Shown: piece by piece, positions 9,027-17,016 of the stretch
Position numbering within the stretch: position 1 is the stretch's first letter
How the letters are laid out: each line of letters starts with the position of its first letter
From: Aneurinibacillus uraniidurans
Lineage (GTDB): Bacteria > Bacillota > Bacilli > Aneurinibacillales > Aneurinibacillaceae
Direction: 5' to 3'
Assembly (NCBI RefSeq): GCF_028471905.1
Contig: NZ_CP116902.1
Coordinates: 1,028,501 to 1,092,500 of the forward strand
DNA length: 64,000 bases
Program-made: the position numbers and the translations under genes
Notes under the pieces: generated by a model
What the model was told of the DNA's origin: nothing
What the model saw: the letters and a program-made list of their open reading frames with translations, nothing else
The model's database searches: none

Positions 9027-9533
9027 ATGGAAGAAGCACAATCATTGCTTATATGGGATCGAGTACGTCAAGAATGTAGTCAAATTAAAGAAAAGCTTAC
9101 ATCACTCAAAGCGGAAGAACGAGAGCTTATGGAGCGACGACGATCTGCCGAGCAGAAGCTCGAGGCTTTGGGTACACCTGCAGATGACGATATTGACGGT
9201 AAAATTAACCTTGCACTAGCACAGCAGGAACTTTGGCTTGTGAACAAAGATGAAGAGCGTTTTTTTGAGCGCCGTTTTACCGAAGAATCGGTCCTTAGGG
9301 AAAAGAAACGCGAGAAGGAAGCAGAAGCAGAACGGTACAAGGCCGTGCTGTCTACTGATACTCTGGCGTTGTATCACCGTATTAGTGATCTCATCTCGGA
9401 TAATCCGGTTGTAGAAGTGCGCCGCCGTTCTTGCATGGGATGCTATCTGCCTTTATCTGCTGTACAGATGGAAGAGTGGGAACGTAAGCAAAGTTTGATT
9501 GTATGTGAGGAATGTGGGCGTATTCTCGTCTAG
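9027..9533 (+). CDS. Coiled-coil protein with C-terminal C4 zinc ribbon
   Basis: A 168-residue protein. Residues about 8-115 are highly charged heptad-like helix (many E, K, R). The C-terminus carries two CxxC knuckles, CMGCYLPL and CEECGRIL, spaced as a zinc ribbon. This is the architecture of the bacterial C4-type zinc-ribbon family (DUF164-like), whose role is not established; nucleic-acid or ribosome association has been proposed for relatives. It lies 33 bases after yqfO with no terminator and so probably belongs to the same transcript. The purine-rich region upstream of the ATG is a poor ribosome site at normal spacing, so the start is somewhat uncertain. Confidence 0.75.
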   Translation: MEEAQSLLIWDRVRQECSQIKEKLTSLKAEERELMERRRSAEQKLEALGTPADDDIDGKINLALAQQELWLVNKDEERFFERRFTEESVLREKKREKEAEAERYKAVLSTDTLALYHRISDLISDNPVVEVRRRSCMGCYLPLSAVQMEEWERKQSLIVCEECGRILV

Positions 9534-9598
9534 CATATAGGATGTAATCAAACGGAAAACATTTTTTCATACAAAAAGGCTGATATCTTTTTGCGACA

Positions 9599-9607
9599 TG
9601 TTATAAT
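9599..9607 (+). promoter_or_regulatory. Extended -10 promoter for the acyl-ACP desaturase
   Basis: TGTTATAAT is a perfect extended -10 element about 80 bases upstream of the gene. No good -35 is visible, as is common for TGn promoters. Confidence 0.5.
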
Positions 9608-9688
9608 GGCGGTACTATGCTTCATACAAATACATTGTGAATATAGAAGAAATAAGCATAAATTTTTTACGAGAAAAGAGGAGTCGCC

Positions 9689-10591
9689 TTGCTTTTAACA
9701 AGTCATTTAGACCATCGTTTGGAAAAAAAGTTCAAAGAGCTGTATGAGACCCATCTAGAGCGTTCGAAAGCGATCGACTGGAGCTACCATGAATTCTTGC
9801 CGTGGGATCAAGGGCAAGATTTTAAACGTGTCCCATACGAACCGGGACAGGGGAACCTAACAGAGGGGTTGCGCATCGCTGTCGAAACGGCACTGCTGAC
9901 TGAAGTGAATCTGCCGTGGTTTACTAGCTACCTGAACGAAACGTTTCGTGGTTCCTTCAGCGTAATGCACGATTTTATCCATACATGGACAGCAGAAGAA
10001 GATCAGCACTCTAGTCTGCTGGAGACATATTTGCTGCTGACGCGCAATGGCGACCCGCGTACCATTCACCAGCTGCGTAAGCAGACCGTCGAACACGGCT
10101 GGGTTGACCATTTTACGACACCGTTGGAGACGCTTGCATATACAACATTGCAGGAGCTGGCTACAATGGTATTCTATAATAATGTAGCCCGTGTAGCACG
10201 AGAAGAGGACCCGATTCTGGCGACACTTCTGCGCCGTCTCTCTAAAGATGAGGTGCTGCACTATGCGTTTTATCGTGATGCGGTAAAAGCGCATCTTGAA
10301 GTAGATGAGAATTACGTCTATCATCTTGCTGGGGTTATGGTTAACTTCACGATGCCAGGCACTGTAATGCCAGATTACGATGAGCGGATGAATGTGATTG
10401 CCAAGGAAGCATACGGTCCGATTGAATATTTTGACCAGGTTTATGAAGTGCTGATGGAATACTGGGGAATTGAATCTCTCCGTCCAAGTGCACCAGAAGC
10501 AGAAGAAGCACGTCAGCGCATCATCACCCATTATGGTCGCTTAAAGCGGGTCTGCGCCCGTCTGCGTGCCGCAAAACAAAAAATTCGCTAA
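9689..10591 (+). CDS. Acyl-ACP desaturase (soluble diiron family)
   Basis: A 300-residue protein of the plant/actinobacterial stearoyl-ACP desaturase family (ferritin-like diiron fold), which inserts a double bond into an acyl chain on ACP. The iron ligands are visible as ExxH-type motifs: TAEEDQHSSLL (about residues 105-115) and SKDEVLHYAFYRD (about 189-201), with further acidic residues in ETALLTE and LQELATMVFY. The TTG start has AAGAGGAG nearby. It stands alone, with its own promoter and terminator. Bacillales usually use the unrelated membrane desaturase Des, so this type is less common. The substrate chain and double-bond position cannot be read from sequence. Confidence 0.85.
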   Translation: MLLTSHLDHRLEKKFKELYETHLERSKAIDWSYHEFLPWDQGQDFKRVPYEPGQGNLTEGLRIAVETALLTEVNLPWFTSYLNETFRGSFSVMHDFIHTWTAEEDQHSSLLETYLLLTRNGDPRTIHQLRKQTVEHGWVDHFTTPLETLAYTTLQELATMVFYNNVARVAREEDPILATLLRRLSKDEVLHYAFYRDAVKAHLEVDENYVYHLAGVMVNFTMPGTVMPDYDERMNVIAKEAYGPIEYFDQVYEVLMEYWGIESLRPSAPEAEEARQRIITHYGRLKRVCARLRAAKQKIR

Positions 10592-10609
10592 GCAAACAGC
10601 ATGTTGTAC

Positions 10610-10636
10610 AAGCCCGGAAGCGATTCCGGGCTTTTT
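10610..10636 (+). terminator. Terminator after the acyl-ACP desaturase
   Basis: AAGCCCGGAA and TTCCGGGCTT form a perfect stem with a four-base loop and run into a T tract. Confidence 0.9.
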
Positions 10637-10662
10637 CGTAGGGAAAAAAGGGGGAGGAAGAA

Positions 10663-11853
10663 ATGAACAGTGAGATGACCGCTATTGTCGAGAAGATGCG
10701 AGAGTTCCGCTTGGATGCAGGGATTACACTGCAGGAGATTGAGCAAGGAACGGGCATCTCGATTCAGCGTTTGAAGCGGATTGAGCAAGGGACAAGCCCG
10801 CTCACAGTAGAAGAAATGGAGGCGCTTCTTTCCTTTTATCAACTGGATGCGAATGAAGTGCTCTCTTATGGAAGTTTGCAGGCGCAGAAGGTGCAGAAGC
10901 AGAGCCGCCTGACAAAAGGAGTAATCTGGGCTGCAATTTTTGTCGTAGCGGGATATGGAGGCTATCAAGGGTATCAAGTTGTTACAGCAGGGAAAAAGGC
11001 GGTAGCTGTTCCGGAGACTATTCCTGCTGTAGCAAAAGAAGAGAAAGTAAACGATCTGCTATCGTCCCAAAAAACGGGAGAGAAACCGACTGCTGAGCCG
11101 AAAAAAGCAGTTGCGACTAAAGAGCCCTCCCCTCTTTTTCGGCTAGCTGTCTCGGGTGACACGGCATATCGCAGTGCCTCGGTTCGTCCGGCAGCAGGCG
11201 CAGACTTTCATCTGATTCCGGTATACGGATTTACACCAGGTGGTGACATTCCGGCCTGGCTTGTACAAGCGGCGAAGAATGGGGCGGCGGGCATTGATGT
11301 GGCCAATAGTGATGTTTTGGCGGGCAAAGCACGTGAACAGGTAACAGCAGAAATAAAACGGCTGCGCAATCAGAATATCCCGGTACTTGGATATGGCACG
11401 CAGGCGGAGGCATTTGCCCCGTATATTCGTGAGAAAAATGGAACGAAGTATGGCATGCTTGCCTTCTCGCGCATCGTTCCTTCCGTGGATTGGAAAGCAG
11501 AAGCAGGACAAGCGGGGGTGGCAGATGCATATGGTACGCACATTTTGGATGATATTCGGCGTGCCAAAAAGCAGGCAGACGTAGTTGTCGTCAACATGTT
11601 TTGGGGAGCATCTGATAGTACGAAGCCTGAGCGCTACCAGAAAGATATGGCGCAGGAGCTTATTGATGCAGGTGCAGACGTCATTATTGGACATCGCGCG
11701 CAGGCTGTACAGCCATATGAAGTATATAAAGGGAAATATATTTTTTATAATATTGGTTCACAGCAAGTAGAGCTAGCATTCGAGGGAAAAGTGTTGAAAG
11801 AAGCAGCCTTCGTAACCGGCTCCAATAAAAAAATAATTACAATCCAGAAATAA
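10663..11853 (+). CDS. HTH-TM-CapA-like fusion protein, degenerate active site
   Basis: A 396-residue protein with three parts. Residues 1-60 form an XRE/RodZ-type helix-turn-helix (MREFRLDAGITLQEIEQGTG). Residues 86-104 form one membrane helix. After a Lys/Ala/Pro-rich linker, residues from about 156 form an extracytoplasmic CapA-type (PGA_cap) metallophosphatase-like domain. The topology copies RodZ, with DNA/MreB-type domain inside and CapA domain outside. CapA features kept are AVSGDTAY, ADVIIGH and GKYIFYNIGSQ. Metal-site residues are altered: the usual HPHV after GH reads RAQAV, and the NLE and NNH..D stretches are missing. It is therefore probably a binding rather than catalytic domain. 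AGGGGGAGGAAG precedes the ATG. Confidence 0.75.
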   Translation: MNSEMTAIVEKMREFRLDAGITLQEIEQGTGISIQRLKRIEQGTSPLTVEEMEALLSFYQLDANEVLSYGSLQAQKVQKQSRLTKGVIWAAIFVVAGYGGYQGYQVVTAGKKAVAVPETIPAVAKEEKVNDLLSSQKTGEKPTAEPKKAVATKEPSPLFRLAVSGDTAYRSASVRPAAGADFHLIPVYGFTPGGDIPAWLVQAAKNGAAGIDVANSDVLAGKAREQVTAEIKRLRNQNIPVLGYGTQAEAFAPYIREKNGTKYGMLAFSRIVPSVDWKAEAGQAGVADAYGTHILDDIRRAKKQADVVVVNMFWGASDSTKPERYQKDMAQELIDAGADVIIGHRAQAVQPYEVYKGKYIFYNIGSQQVELAFEGKVLKEAAFVTGSNKKIITIQK

Positions 11854-11878
11854 AAGATAATTTATAAAATAAAATACA

Positions 11879-11907
11879 TTGCTCTTTATGTATGAACTAT
11901 GTATAAT
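11879..11907 (+). promoter_or_regulatory. Sigma-A promoter of the solute-binding lipoprotein gene
   Basis: TTGCTC (11879-11884) and TATAAT (11902-11907) have the ideal 17-base spacing and lie about 48 bases upstream of the start codon. Confidence 0.7.
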
Positions 11908-11954
11908 TATCACTATATATTAATAATTATACTGTTCGTAAAGGGGAAGTTAGT

Positions 11955-12737
11955 ATGAAGATGTGGAAGAAAGCGAGTATTTTGTTCCTCGTTGTTGCAA
12001 TGGGAGCATTGACTGCTGCATGCGGGAAAACAGGAGACGCCAAGCAGACTGCTGACGGTAAAAAAATTGTAGCGGTAACACATGCCGTGTTCCCGCCGTT
12101 TGAGTATATGAGTCCGGATGGCAAGCCGCAGGGCTTTGATGTGGATGTCATCAAGGCGATTGGGAAAGAAGTTGGGCTTGATGTTGATGTACAGGATGCA
12201 AGCTTTGATGGGGCACAAGAGCAAGTGAAAAATGGAAAAGCTCAGATTGCGATTGCTGCGATTACAATTAACGACAAGCGTAAGAAACAATTCGCTTTCT
12301 CTGATCCGTATTTTGAAGCGAAACAGCTGATTATGGTTCCAGAAGGCTCGCCTGTAAAATCGCTAAAAGATGTGAAAGACAAGCGTGTAGGTGTTCAACT
12401 ATCTACAACAGGTGCGCTCATGGCAGAAGGAGTGCTTGGCAAGGGCAGTGCGAATTTGAAGCAGTTTGATGACCTTCCGTCTGCGATGGATGATTTGTAC
12501 AATAAACGGATTGATGCTGTGATTGGTGATAATGTTCCGATGTTGACGCAGATGAAAAAGACAAACAAATCAGGTTTTGTAACGATTGAGGACCCATCTA
12601 TGCCGAAGGAAAACTATGGGATCATGATGAATAAGAACGACAAAGAAATGGTTGCCAAAATCAACGAAGGATTGAAAAAGATTAAACAAAACGGCACATA
12701 TGATGCGCTGTACCAAAAATACTTTAAGCAAAAATAA
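11955..12737 (+). CDS. Amino-acid-type ABC transporter substrate-binding lipoprotein
   Basis: A 260-residue family 3 extracellular solute-binding protein (GlnH/ArtP type). The N-terminus is a lipoprotein signal (MKMWKKASILFLVVAMGALTA) with the lipobox ending AAC, followed by GKTG. Fold markers are FPPFEYMSPDGKPQGFDVDV, AITINDKRKKQFAFSDPY and the C-terminal GTYDALYQKYF. It would capture a polar amino acid outside the membrane. No permease or ATPase gene adjoins it; it has its own promoter and terminator, so it is an orphan that must work with a transporter encoded elsewhere. AAAGGGGAAG precedes the ATG. Confidence 0.9.
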   Translation: MKMWKKASILFLVVAMGALTAACGKTGDAKQTADGKKIVAVTHAVFPPFEYMSPDGKPQGFDVDVIKAIGKEVGLDVDVQDASFDGAQEQVKNGKAQIAIAAITINDKRKKQFAFSDPYFEAKQLIMVPEGSPVKSLKDVKDKRVGVQLSTTGALMAEGVLGKGSANLKQFDDLPSAMDDLYNKRIDAVIGDNVPMLTQMKKTNKSGFVTIEDPSMPKENYGIMMNKNDKEMVAKINEGLKKIKQNGTYDALYQKYFKQK

Positions 12738-12752
12738 GCTGGAAATAGAGGA

Positions 12753-12777
12753 GAGAATCCATGGATTCTCTTTTTTT
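12753..12777 (+). terminator. Terminator after the solute-binding lipoprotein
   Basis: GAGAATCCATGGATTCTC is a perfect 18-base palindrome followed by TTTTTTT. Confidence 0.85.
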
Positions 12778-12842
12778 ATTCCCAAATTCCTGTTATTCCT
12801 GCTACAATAAAGAATGTCCTATACAGGTAAAGGAGATTGACT

Positions 12843-13556
12843 TTGACTATGAGAAAAAAATGGACAATGGCGACGACCGCGTTGTTTGTCTCGATCAGTT
12901 TGTTAACGACCGGATGTAACACACGGGTCATGGAGCATGAGAACCAGGCGCTAAAAACGGAACTCGATACAGTTAAGAAACAATTGGATACTACCCGCCA
13001 GCAAGTAAAAACAGCGGAAGACGCGAAAGCGAAATTGGAAAAAGTAGCGGCACTCACGAAAAGTCCGGATGTAGATGAAACAACACTACCACAGCTTGCC
13101 TACATTCAGGCAGAGGCTGTGCAAACAGCATTTTATGGCGCATATGGCACGGGGATGCCGCAAGCTGCGTCGGATGTAGATTCTGTGCGAAAGCTTGCAC
13201 TTAAGCAGTATCGTAATATGCTGGTGCCGATTGCTGTAGACGACTTTATTAACAGTGAGTCCAAACGTTTGCAGAGTGCCTGGACAAGCCGAACAGCAGC
13301 GGCTCCGGTACAAGATCGCTTAAAGCAAGTGTCGTTGAAGGAGAAACAGGACAAATCTGCTGTAGTAGAAGCAATCGTAACGCGAACACCGCTTTCGGCT
13401 ACTCCGACTCCAGCTCCTACAGGCGATGTATTAATAACGATTACGATGGAAAAAACTCAATATGGATGGAAGCTGAGCTCTATGCAGACAGGTCCGGTTC
13501 CACCGGCTCAGCCTGCTGTAACGCCTGCTGATCCAACGCAAAATAAAAACTCTTGA
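12843..13556 (+). CDS. Putative lipoprotein with coiled coil
   Basis: About 237 residues. A lipoprotein signal sequence ends in the lipobox LLTTGC. A charged coiled coil follows (about residues 35-70, with ENQALKTELDTVKKQLDTTR). A globular region without recognised motif comes next, and the C-terminus is Pro/Ala/Thr-rich (PVPPAQPAVTPADPTQ). It is probably anchored on the outer face of the membrane. I do not recognise the family. The start is uncertain: AGGAG at 12831-12835 best suits the TTG at 12843, with ATG 12849 and TTG 12837 as alternatives. It stands alone before a shared terminator with the convergent tldE. Confidence 0.7.
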   Translation: MTMRKKWTMATTALFVSISLLTTGCNTRVMEHENQALKTELDTVKKQLDTTRQQVKTAEDAKAKLEKVAALTKSPDVDETTLPQLAYIQAEAVQTAFYGAYGTGMPQAASDVDSVRKLALKQYRNMLVPIAVDDFINSESKRLQSAWTSRTAAAPVQDRLKQVSLKEKQDKSAVVEAIVTRTPLSATPTPAPTGDVLITITMEKTQYGWKLSSMQTGPVPPAQPAVTPADPTQNKNS

Positions 13557-13580
13557 ACCATCAGGCTCAAGAGTTTTTTT
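13546..13580. terminator. Bidirectional terminator between lipoprotein and tldE genes
   Basis: AAAACTCTTGA pairs with TCAAGAGTTTT across a short loop, with A-rich and T-rich flanks that suit both strands. Confidence 0.85.
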
Positions 13581-13589
13581 CGTGAATGA

Positions 13590-14891
13590 CTAGCTGGATA
13601 CTGAAATCGCTGGAAATAAAATTGATGGTGCACCAAACTGGCTGTGGCCGCTTGGCATGGAGAACTCGAAGTCGTTCGCTTTTACTACGGGTTGACTAAA
13701 CAGGTCAAAGAAATTGTGGGCGATCGTAATATCTTTGACTGGAGACGCGAGCTGGCCGTTCTCAATTCGATACCCTTGCGCTGCAAGCGAGAAATCCCCA
13801 GAGATCGCATTTGTGCCAGAATGAAGGCCCTGTACGTCGGTAATGTAGAGACCGCTGCCCATATCCGCAAACAGTGTCGCTAACTCTTGTGTGCCATTCG
13901 GAATTTGCAGGCGGTGCGGTGCGATTTGCACGGTGCCTTTGTAGCTGCGCAGTCCGTGTGCCGTCGGTGTCTGCTTCATCTCCGCTGCTGTTTTCAGGCT
14001 GTGCAAGTAGCTCTCGATCACACCATCACGCACGAGATACAAGGAACGAGTATCGACTCCTTCATCATCAAATAAAATGCGCTCATGGCCGGAATGTGGG
14101 TCATCGAGCAGATCCAATGAGCCGAAGAATTTCTCTCCGAGCATGCCTTCTAAGCGCGATGTACCTTGAAGGACATTGCGGGCTGAGAAAATGCTGCTAT
14201 ATACACCGAGCAGCGAACAGATGATGCGCCGGTCGAGCACAACTGGGTATGATCCGGTTGGTACAGCCTTGCCGCCGAGCTTACGGCGTGCCTTACCTGC
14301 CGCTTCTTCAATGAGAGAATCAAGCGATACGTGTCGCAAATCTCCAATGTAGTAGGAGCTGTCGGTTTCGACATCATCCCCACGTTTTACGATGACAGAT
14401 AAATACGCCATGCTGTAGTTGGAACGAAACGATTTGTTTAATCCATACGTATTGGCGATGCGGCGCATACCGTCTCCTGAGCTGATCATCGCATAGCTGA
14501 CATCCGATACGTCAGCTGCCTGCCGCGCTTTGCTCTCAAGTTCGAGAGCCAGTGCGATTTTTTCTTCTTCTGTTATGTCAGGTTGACTGTCATGCCAGCT
14601 GCCTTCCTGTTTTTCTGCGAGAAGCGGTTCTTGCTCATGAATAAGGGATGCATTGTCTTTAACCATATCGAGCAATGCTTCCAGCTCAGACGAATGAACA
14701 CGTTCCGTATACGCATAGCCGGTACCGTCTTGATGCGTTCCGCGTACTCCAATACCTGCTGTATTGGTCTTTTTATACGACTCGATTTTGCCCTCGTATG
14801 CCTGAACGCTGAAGTTTGTTGATTCACTGGTCAGTACTTCGAGTTCTGCAATGTGTTTCTTCTGGGCTAGTGCAAATAATTGCTCAATCAT
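13590..14891 (-). CDS. pmbA: TldE/PmbA-type metallopeptidase subunit
   Basis: A 433-residue member of the TldD/PmbA family. It is the partner that lacks the zinc-binding HExxxH motif but shares the fold, as shown by the N-terminal AYEGKIESYKKTNTAGIGVR, the central GSYPVVLDRRII and the C-terminal GLHSGTNAISGDFSLAAQGY. With TldD it forms a heterodimeric protease that degrades unfolded peptides and, in enterobacteria, matures microcin B17 and degrades CcdA. The start codon overlaps the tldD stop by four bases (ATGA), so the two are translated together. GGAGGTAGCC precedes the start. Confidence 0.9.
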   Translation of the reverse strand: MIEQLFALAQKKHIAELEVLTSESTNFSVQAYEGKIESYKKTNTAGIGVRGTHQDGTGYAYTERVHSSELEALLDMVKDNASLIHEQEPLLAEKQEGSWHDSQPDITEEEKIALALELESKARQAADVSDVSYAMISSGDGMRRIANTYGLNKSFRSNYSMAYLSVIVKRGDDVETDSSYYIGDLRHVSLDSLIEEAAGKARRKLGGKAVPTGSYPVVLDRRIICSLLGVYSSIFSARNVLQGTSRLEGMLGEKFFGSLDLLDDPHSGHERILFDDEGVDTRSLYLVRDGVIESYLHSLKTAAEMKQTPTAHGLRSYKGTVQIAPHRLQIPNGTQELATLFADMGSGLYITDVQGLHSGTNAISGDFSLAAQGYRIENGQLASPVKDITIAHNFFDLFSQPVVKANDFEFSMPSGHSQFGAPSILFPAISVSS

Positions 14892-16273
14892 TGGCTACCT
14901 CCTACTGTCAGCTGAGATACGCGCAGGGCAGGCTGCCCAACATTTACCGGGATAGAGCCGCTGACCGAGCCGCACATGCCCTGGCCTGGCAGGAAGTTAT
15001 CGCCGACCATATCGACGTCGTACATCGTCTGACGCCCGTTTCCGATTAGGGTGGCCCCTTTAACCGGATAGGTCAGCTTGCCGTTTTCAATCATATAGCC
15101 CTCAAGCACGGCAAAGTTAAAATCGCCTGTTGTCGTATTCACGCTGCCTCCGCCCATCGTCTTGGCGTACAGGCCGTGTTCAGTCGAGGTAATCATATCC
15201 GCCAGCTTATCCGAGCCGGGGAGAATATACGTATTGGTCATGCGGGAGGTCGGAGCGTAGCGGTACGATTGGCGGCGTGCTGAGCCGGTTGGCGCCATAT
15301 TCATCCGGCGTCCGTTCAATTTATCAACAAGATATCCTTTGAGAATACCGTTCTCGATCAGAACGTTGCGGTGACTGTGCGTACCTTCATCGTCGACATG
15401 AAGTGAGCCCCATTCATTTATAATGGTGCCATCATCTACTGCCGAGATTTTCGAGCTGACGACCTGCTGGCCGAGTTTGCCTGCATATGGGCCTTTGCCT
15501 TTAGCAACCGCTGTCGCCTCCATGCCGTGCCCGCATGCTTCATGAAAAATAACGCCGCCAAATCCATTATCGATTACAACAGGCATTTTACCGCCTGGGC
15601 AAGGTTTTGCTTCCAGCATGCGCACAGCGATGTCTGCCGCATCTTCGGCAAGAGCACGCAAGTCGATTTCGTTATAAAACTCAAATCCTTTTTGCGCGCC
15701 AGGTGCGATATAACCGCGCTGCTTCTGGTTATCTTCTGTCGCGATCGCTTCGACAAACAGCCTTGTTCGCACGCGCTTGTCTTCAGCCCATAATCCTTCT
15801 GAGTTGGCGATCAGGACATTTTGTGTTTCGTCAAAATAGCGTGTTTGCACTTGCGTGATCGCGGTATGGTACGCCATCGCGTGGTGGCTAACTTCCGCGA
15901 GCACGTCTCGCTTACGATAAATTGAAACAACACGCGGATCAATGAGCGCGATATGGCGGGGGACGATGAGCTCCTTTTGAAATGTGATTGTACGATTCGC
16001 CTGTGTGCCTTGCTTCGCAGCTAAGGACAAGCGGCGTGCTGTATCGATCAGGTGAGCCTCGTCTTCGTTGCTTGTATATGTGTACAAGTAATCAAAGCCA
16101 TGAAAAATCCGAATTCCAATGCCGAAATCCTGGCCTGAGCGGGCTTTTTCGACCTCGCCTTTTACCATTGAGATGTTTTGCTCGATTCGATTCTCAACAA
16201 AAACTTCTGCAAAATCTCCTCCGTGCGAAAGCGCAGCTTGTAGAACACGCTCCACAGTACTTGGTGCTAGCAT
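14888..16273 (-). CDS. tldD: TldD-type zinc metallopeptidase
   Basis: A 461-residue catalytic subunit of the TldD/TldE protease. The zinc motif is visible as FHEACGHGMEA (HExxxH), and the C-terminal ligand region lies in NFLPGQGMCGSVSGS. Other family stretches are GGGSVNTTTGDFNFAVLEGY and DDEGTHSHRNVLIENG. I place the start at the ATG on 16273 because AAAGGGGAG lies seven bases before it. A longer in-frame extension exists, but it would run through promoter-like sequence and adds no family-like residues. It is followed by tldE in a two-gene operon. Confidence 0.92.
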   Translation of the reverse strand: MLAPSTVERVLQAALSHGGDFAEVFVENRIEQNISMVKGEVEKARSGQDFGIGIRIFHGFDYLYTYTSNEDEAHLIDTARRLSLAAKQGTQANRTITFQKELIVPRHIALIDPRVVSIYRKRDVLAEVSHHAMAYHTAITQVQTRYFDETQNVLIANSEGLWAEDKRVRTRLFVEAIATEDNQKQRGYIAPGAQKGFEFYNEIDLRALAEDAADIAVRMLEAKPCPGGKMPVVIDNGFGGVIFHEACGHGMEATAVAKGKGPYAGKLGQQVVSSKISAVDDGTIINEWGSLHVDDEGTHSHRNVLIENGILKGYLVDKLNGRRMNMAPTGSARRQSYRYAPTSRMTNTYILPGSDKLADMITSTEHGLYAKTMGGGSVNTTTGDFNFAVLEGYMIENGKLTYPVKGATLIGNGRQTMYDVDMVGDNFLPGQGMCGSVSGSIPVNVGQPALRVSQLTVGGSQ

Positions 16274-16359
16274 GACGATTCTCCCCTTTCTGTGCGAATA
16301 TACTGGTAGTATTCTTATTTTATGATATGAAAAGGTTTTACGGAAGGATTTGTGGGAGG

Positions 16360-16851
16360 ATGTATTACGTCTATATCGTACAATGTTGTGACGGAACGCT
16401 GTATACAGGTTCCACGAATGATGTCTATGCCCGTCTGCGCAAGCATAACGAAGGCAAGGGGGCAAAGTACACGCGGGGTCGCACCCCGGTAGTACTGGTG
16501 TATGTAGAAGAGTTGCCGGATAAAAGTACGGCGCTTAAGCGTGAATACGAAGTGAAAAAATATTCGCGAAAACAGAAAGAAAAATTGATCGCAGCCCATA
16601 CAGAAAGTGCGGTTATTTTCGCAGGAAACGAGCATCTTAAGTACGGGGAGGTGATACAAATGGCTAAACGTTCTCCAGCAAACACAGACGTAAACCAGGT
16701 GCGTCAGCAAAACGCAGCTTCTCAGATGGGAAATTCTGAAACTGAGTTCGCAAGCGAAACAGATGTGCAAGCAGTGCGTCAGGCGAACCAGCAATCTGCT
16801 GCGAAAGCGCAGCAGAACAATCAGCAGAGCAATCAGAGCAACCAGTTCTAA
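16360..16851 (+). CDS. GIY-YIG nuclease domain protein, frame runs on into gamma-SASP
   Basis: A UPF0213/YazA-type GIY-YIG domain occupies the first 80 or so codons: MYYVYIVQCCDGTLYTGSTN (the GIY-YIG strands), NDVYARLRKHNEGKGAKYTR and ALKREYEVKKYSRKQKE. Such proteins resemble single-domain endonucleases such as UvrC-N and SLX1, with unknown function. No stop codon ends the domain. The frame continues through about 20 unrelated residues directly into the gamma-type spore protein that has its own start at 16660. The product could thus be a fusion, or most protein may come from the internal start. The ATG at 16360 fits the family start; a longer form from 16327 is possible. Confidence 0.6.
   Translation: MYYVYIVQCCDGTLYTGSTNDVYARLRKHNEGKGAKYTRGRTPVVLVYVEELPDKSTALKREYEVKKYSRKQKEKLIAAHTESAVIFAGNEHLKYGEVIQMAKRSPANTDVNQVRQQNAASQMGNSETEFASETDVQAVRQANQQSAAKAQQNNQQSNQSNQF
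16660..16851 (+). CDS. Gamma-type small acid-soluble spore protein
   Basis: A 63-residue Gln/Asn/Ala/Ser-rich protein. It contains two imperfect repeats with the germination-protease-like cleavage motif: MGNSETEFASETDVQAVRQA and the preceding VNQVRQQNAASQ. Gamma-SASPs are amino-acid stores in the forespore and are degraded at germination. The ATG at 16660 has its own strong ribosome site GGGGAGGTGAT (16645-16655). It lies in the same frame as the upstream GIY-YIG gene with no stop between them. A strong terminator follows. Forespore (sigma-G) expression is expected from the family; no promoter was confirmed. Confidence 0.85.
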   Translation: MAKRSPANTDVNQVRQQNAASQMGNSETEFASETDVQAVRQANQQSAAKAQQNNQQSNQSNQF

Positions 16852-16864
16852 GTTCTGCATGACA

Positions 16865-16901
16865 AACGAGATTCCGGGATATCCCGGGGTCTCGTTTTTT
16901 T
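16865..16901 (+). terminator. Terminator after the gamma-SASP gene
   Basis: ACGAGATTCCGGGAT pairs with ATCCCGGGGTCTCGT (one bulge) and is followed by TTTTTT. Confidence 0.9.
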
Positions 16902-17016
16902 ATAGGTAAAAGTTATATCGATGATAATATCTATATATTTGGATTATGACCCATCTTTTATTATGATGGATGAAGATAGCGAAATGGTTCTATTTCACAT
17001 AGTGGAGGGGTAGAAG

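Noticed and set aside
8256-9041. A 261-codon frame on the - strand across yqfO
   Set aside because: It lies opposite a well-conserved gene, has shadow-like composition (many Cys, His, Arg) and no ribosome site.
9857-10531. A 224-codon frame on the - strand across the acyl-ACP desaturase gene
   Set aside because: Antisense shadow of a clear enzyme gene, without start signals.
11955-12737. A full amino-acid ABC transporter operon
   Set aside because: Only the binding protein is present, bounded by its own promoter and terminator; no permease or ATPase genes adjoin it.
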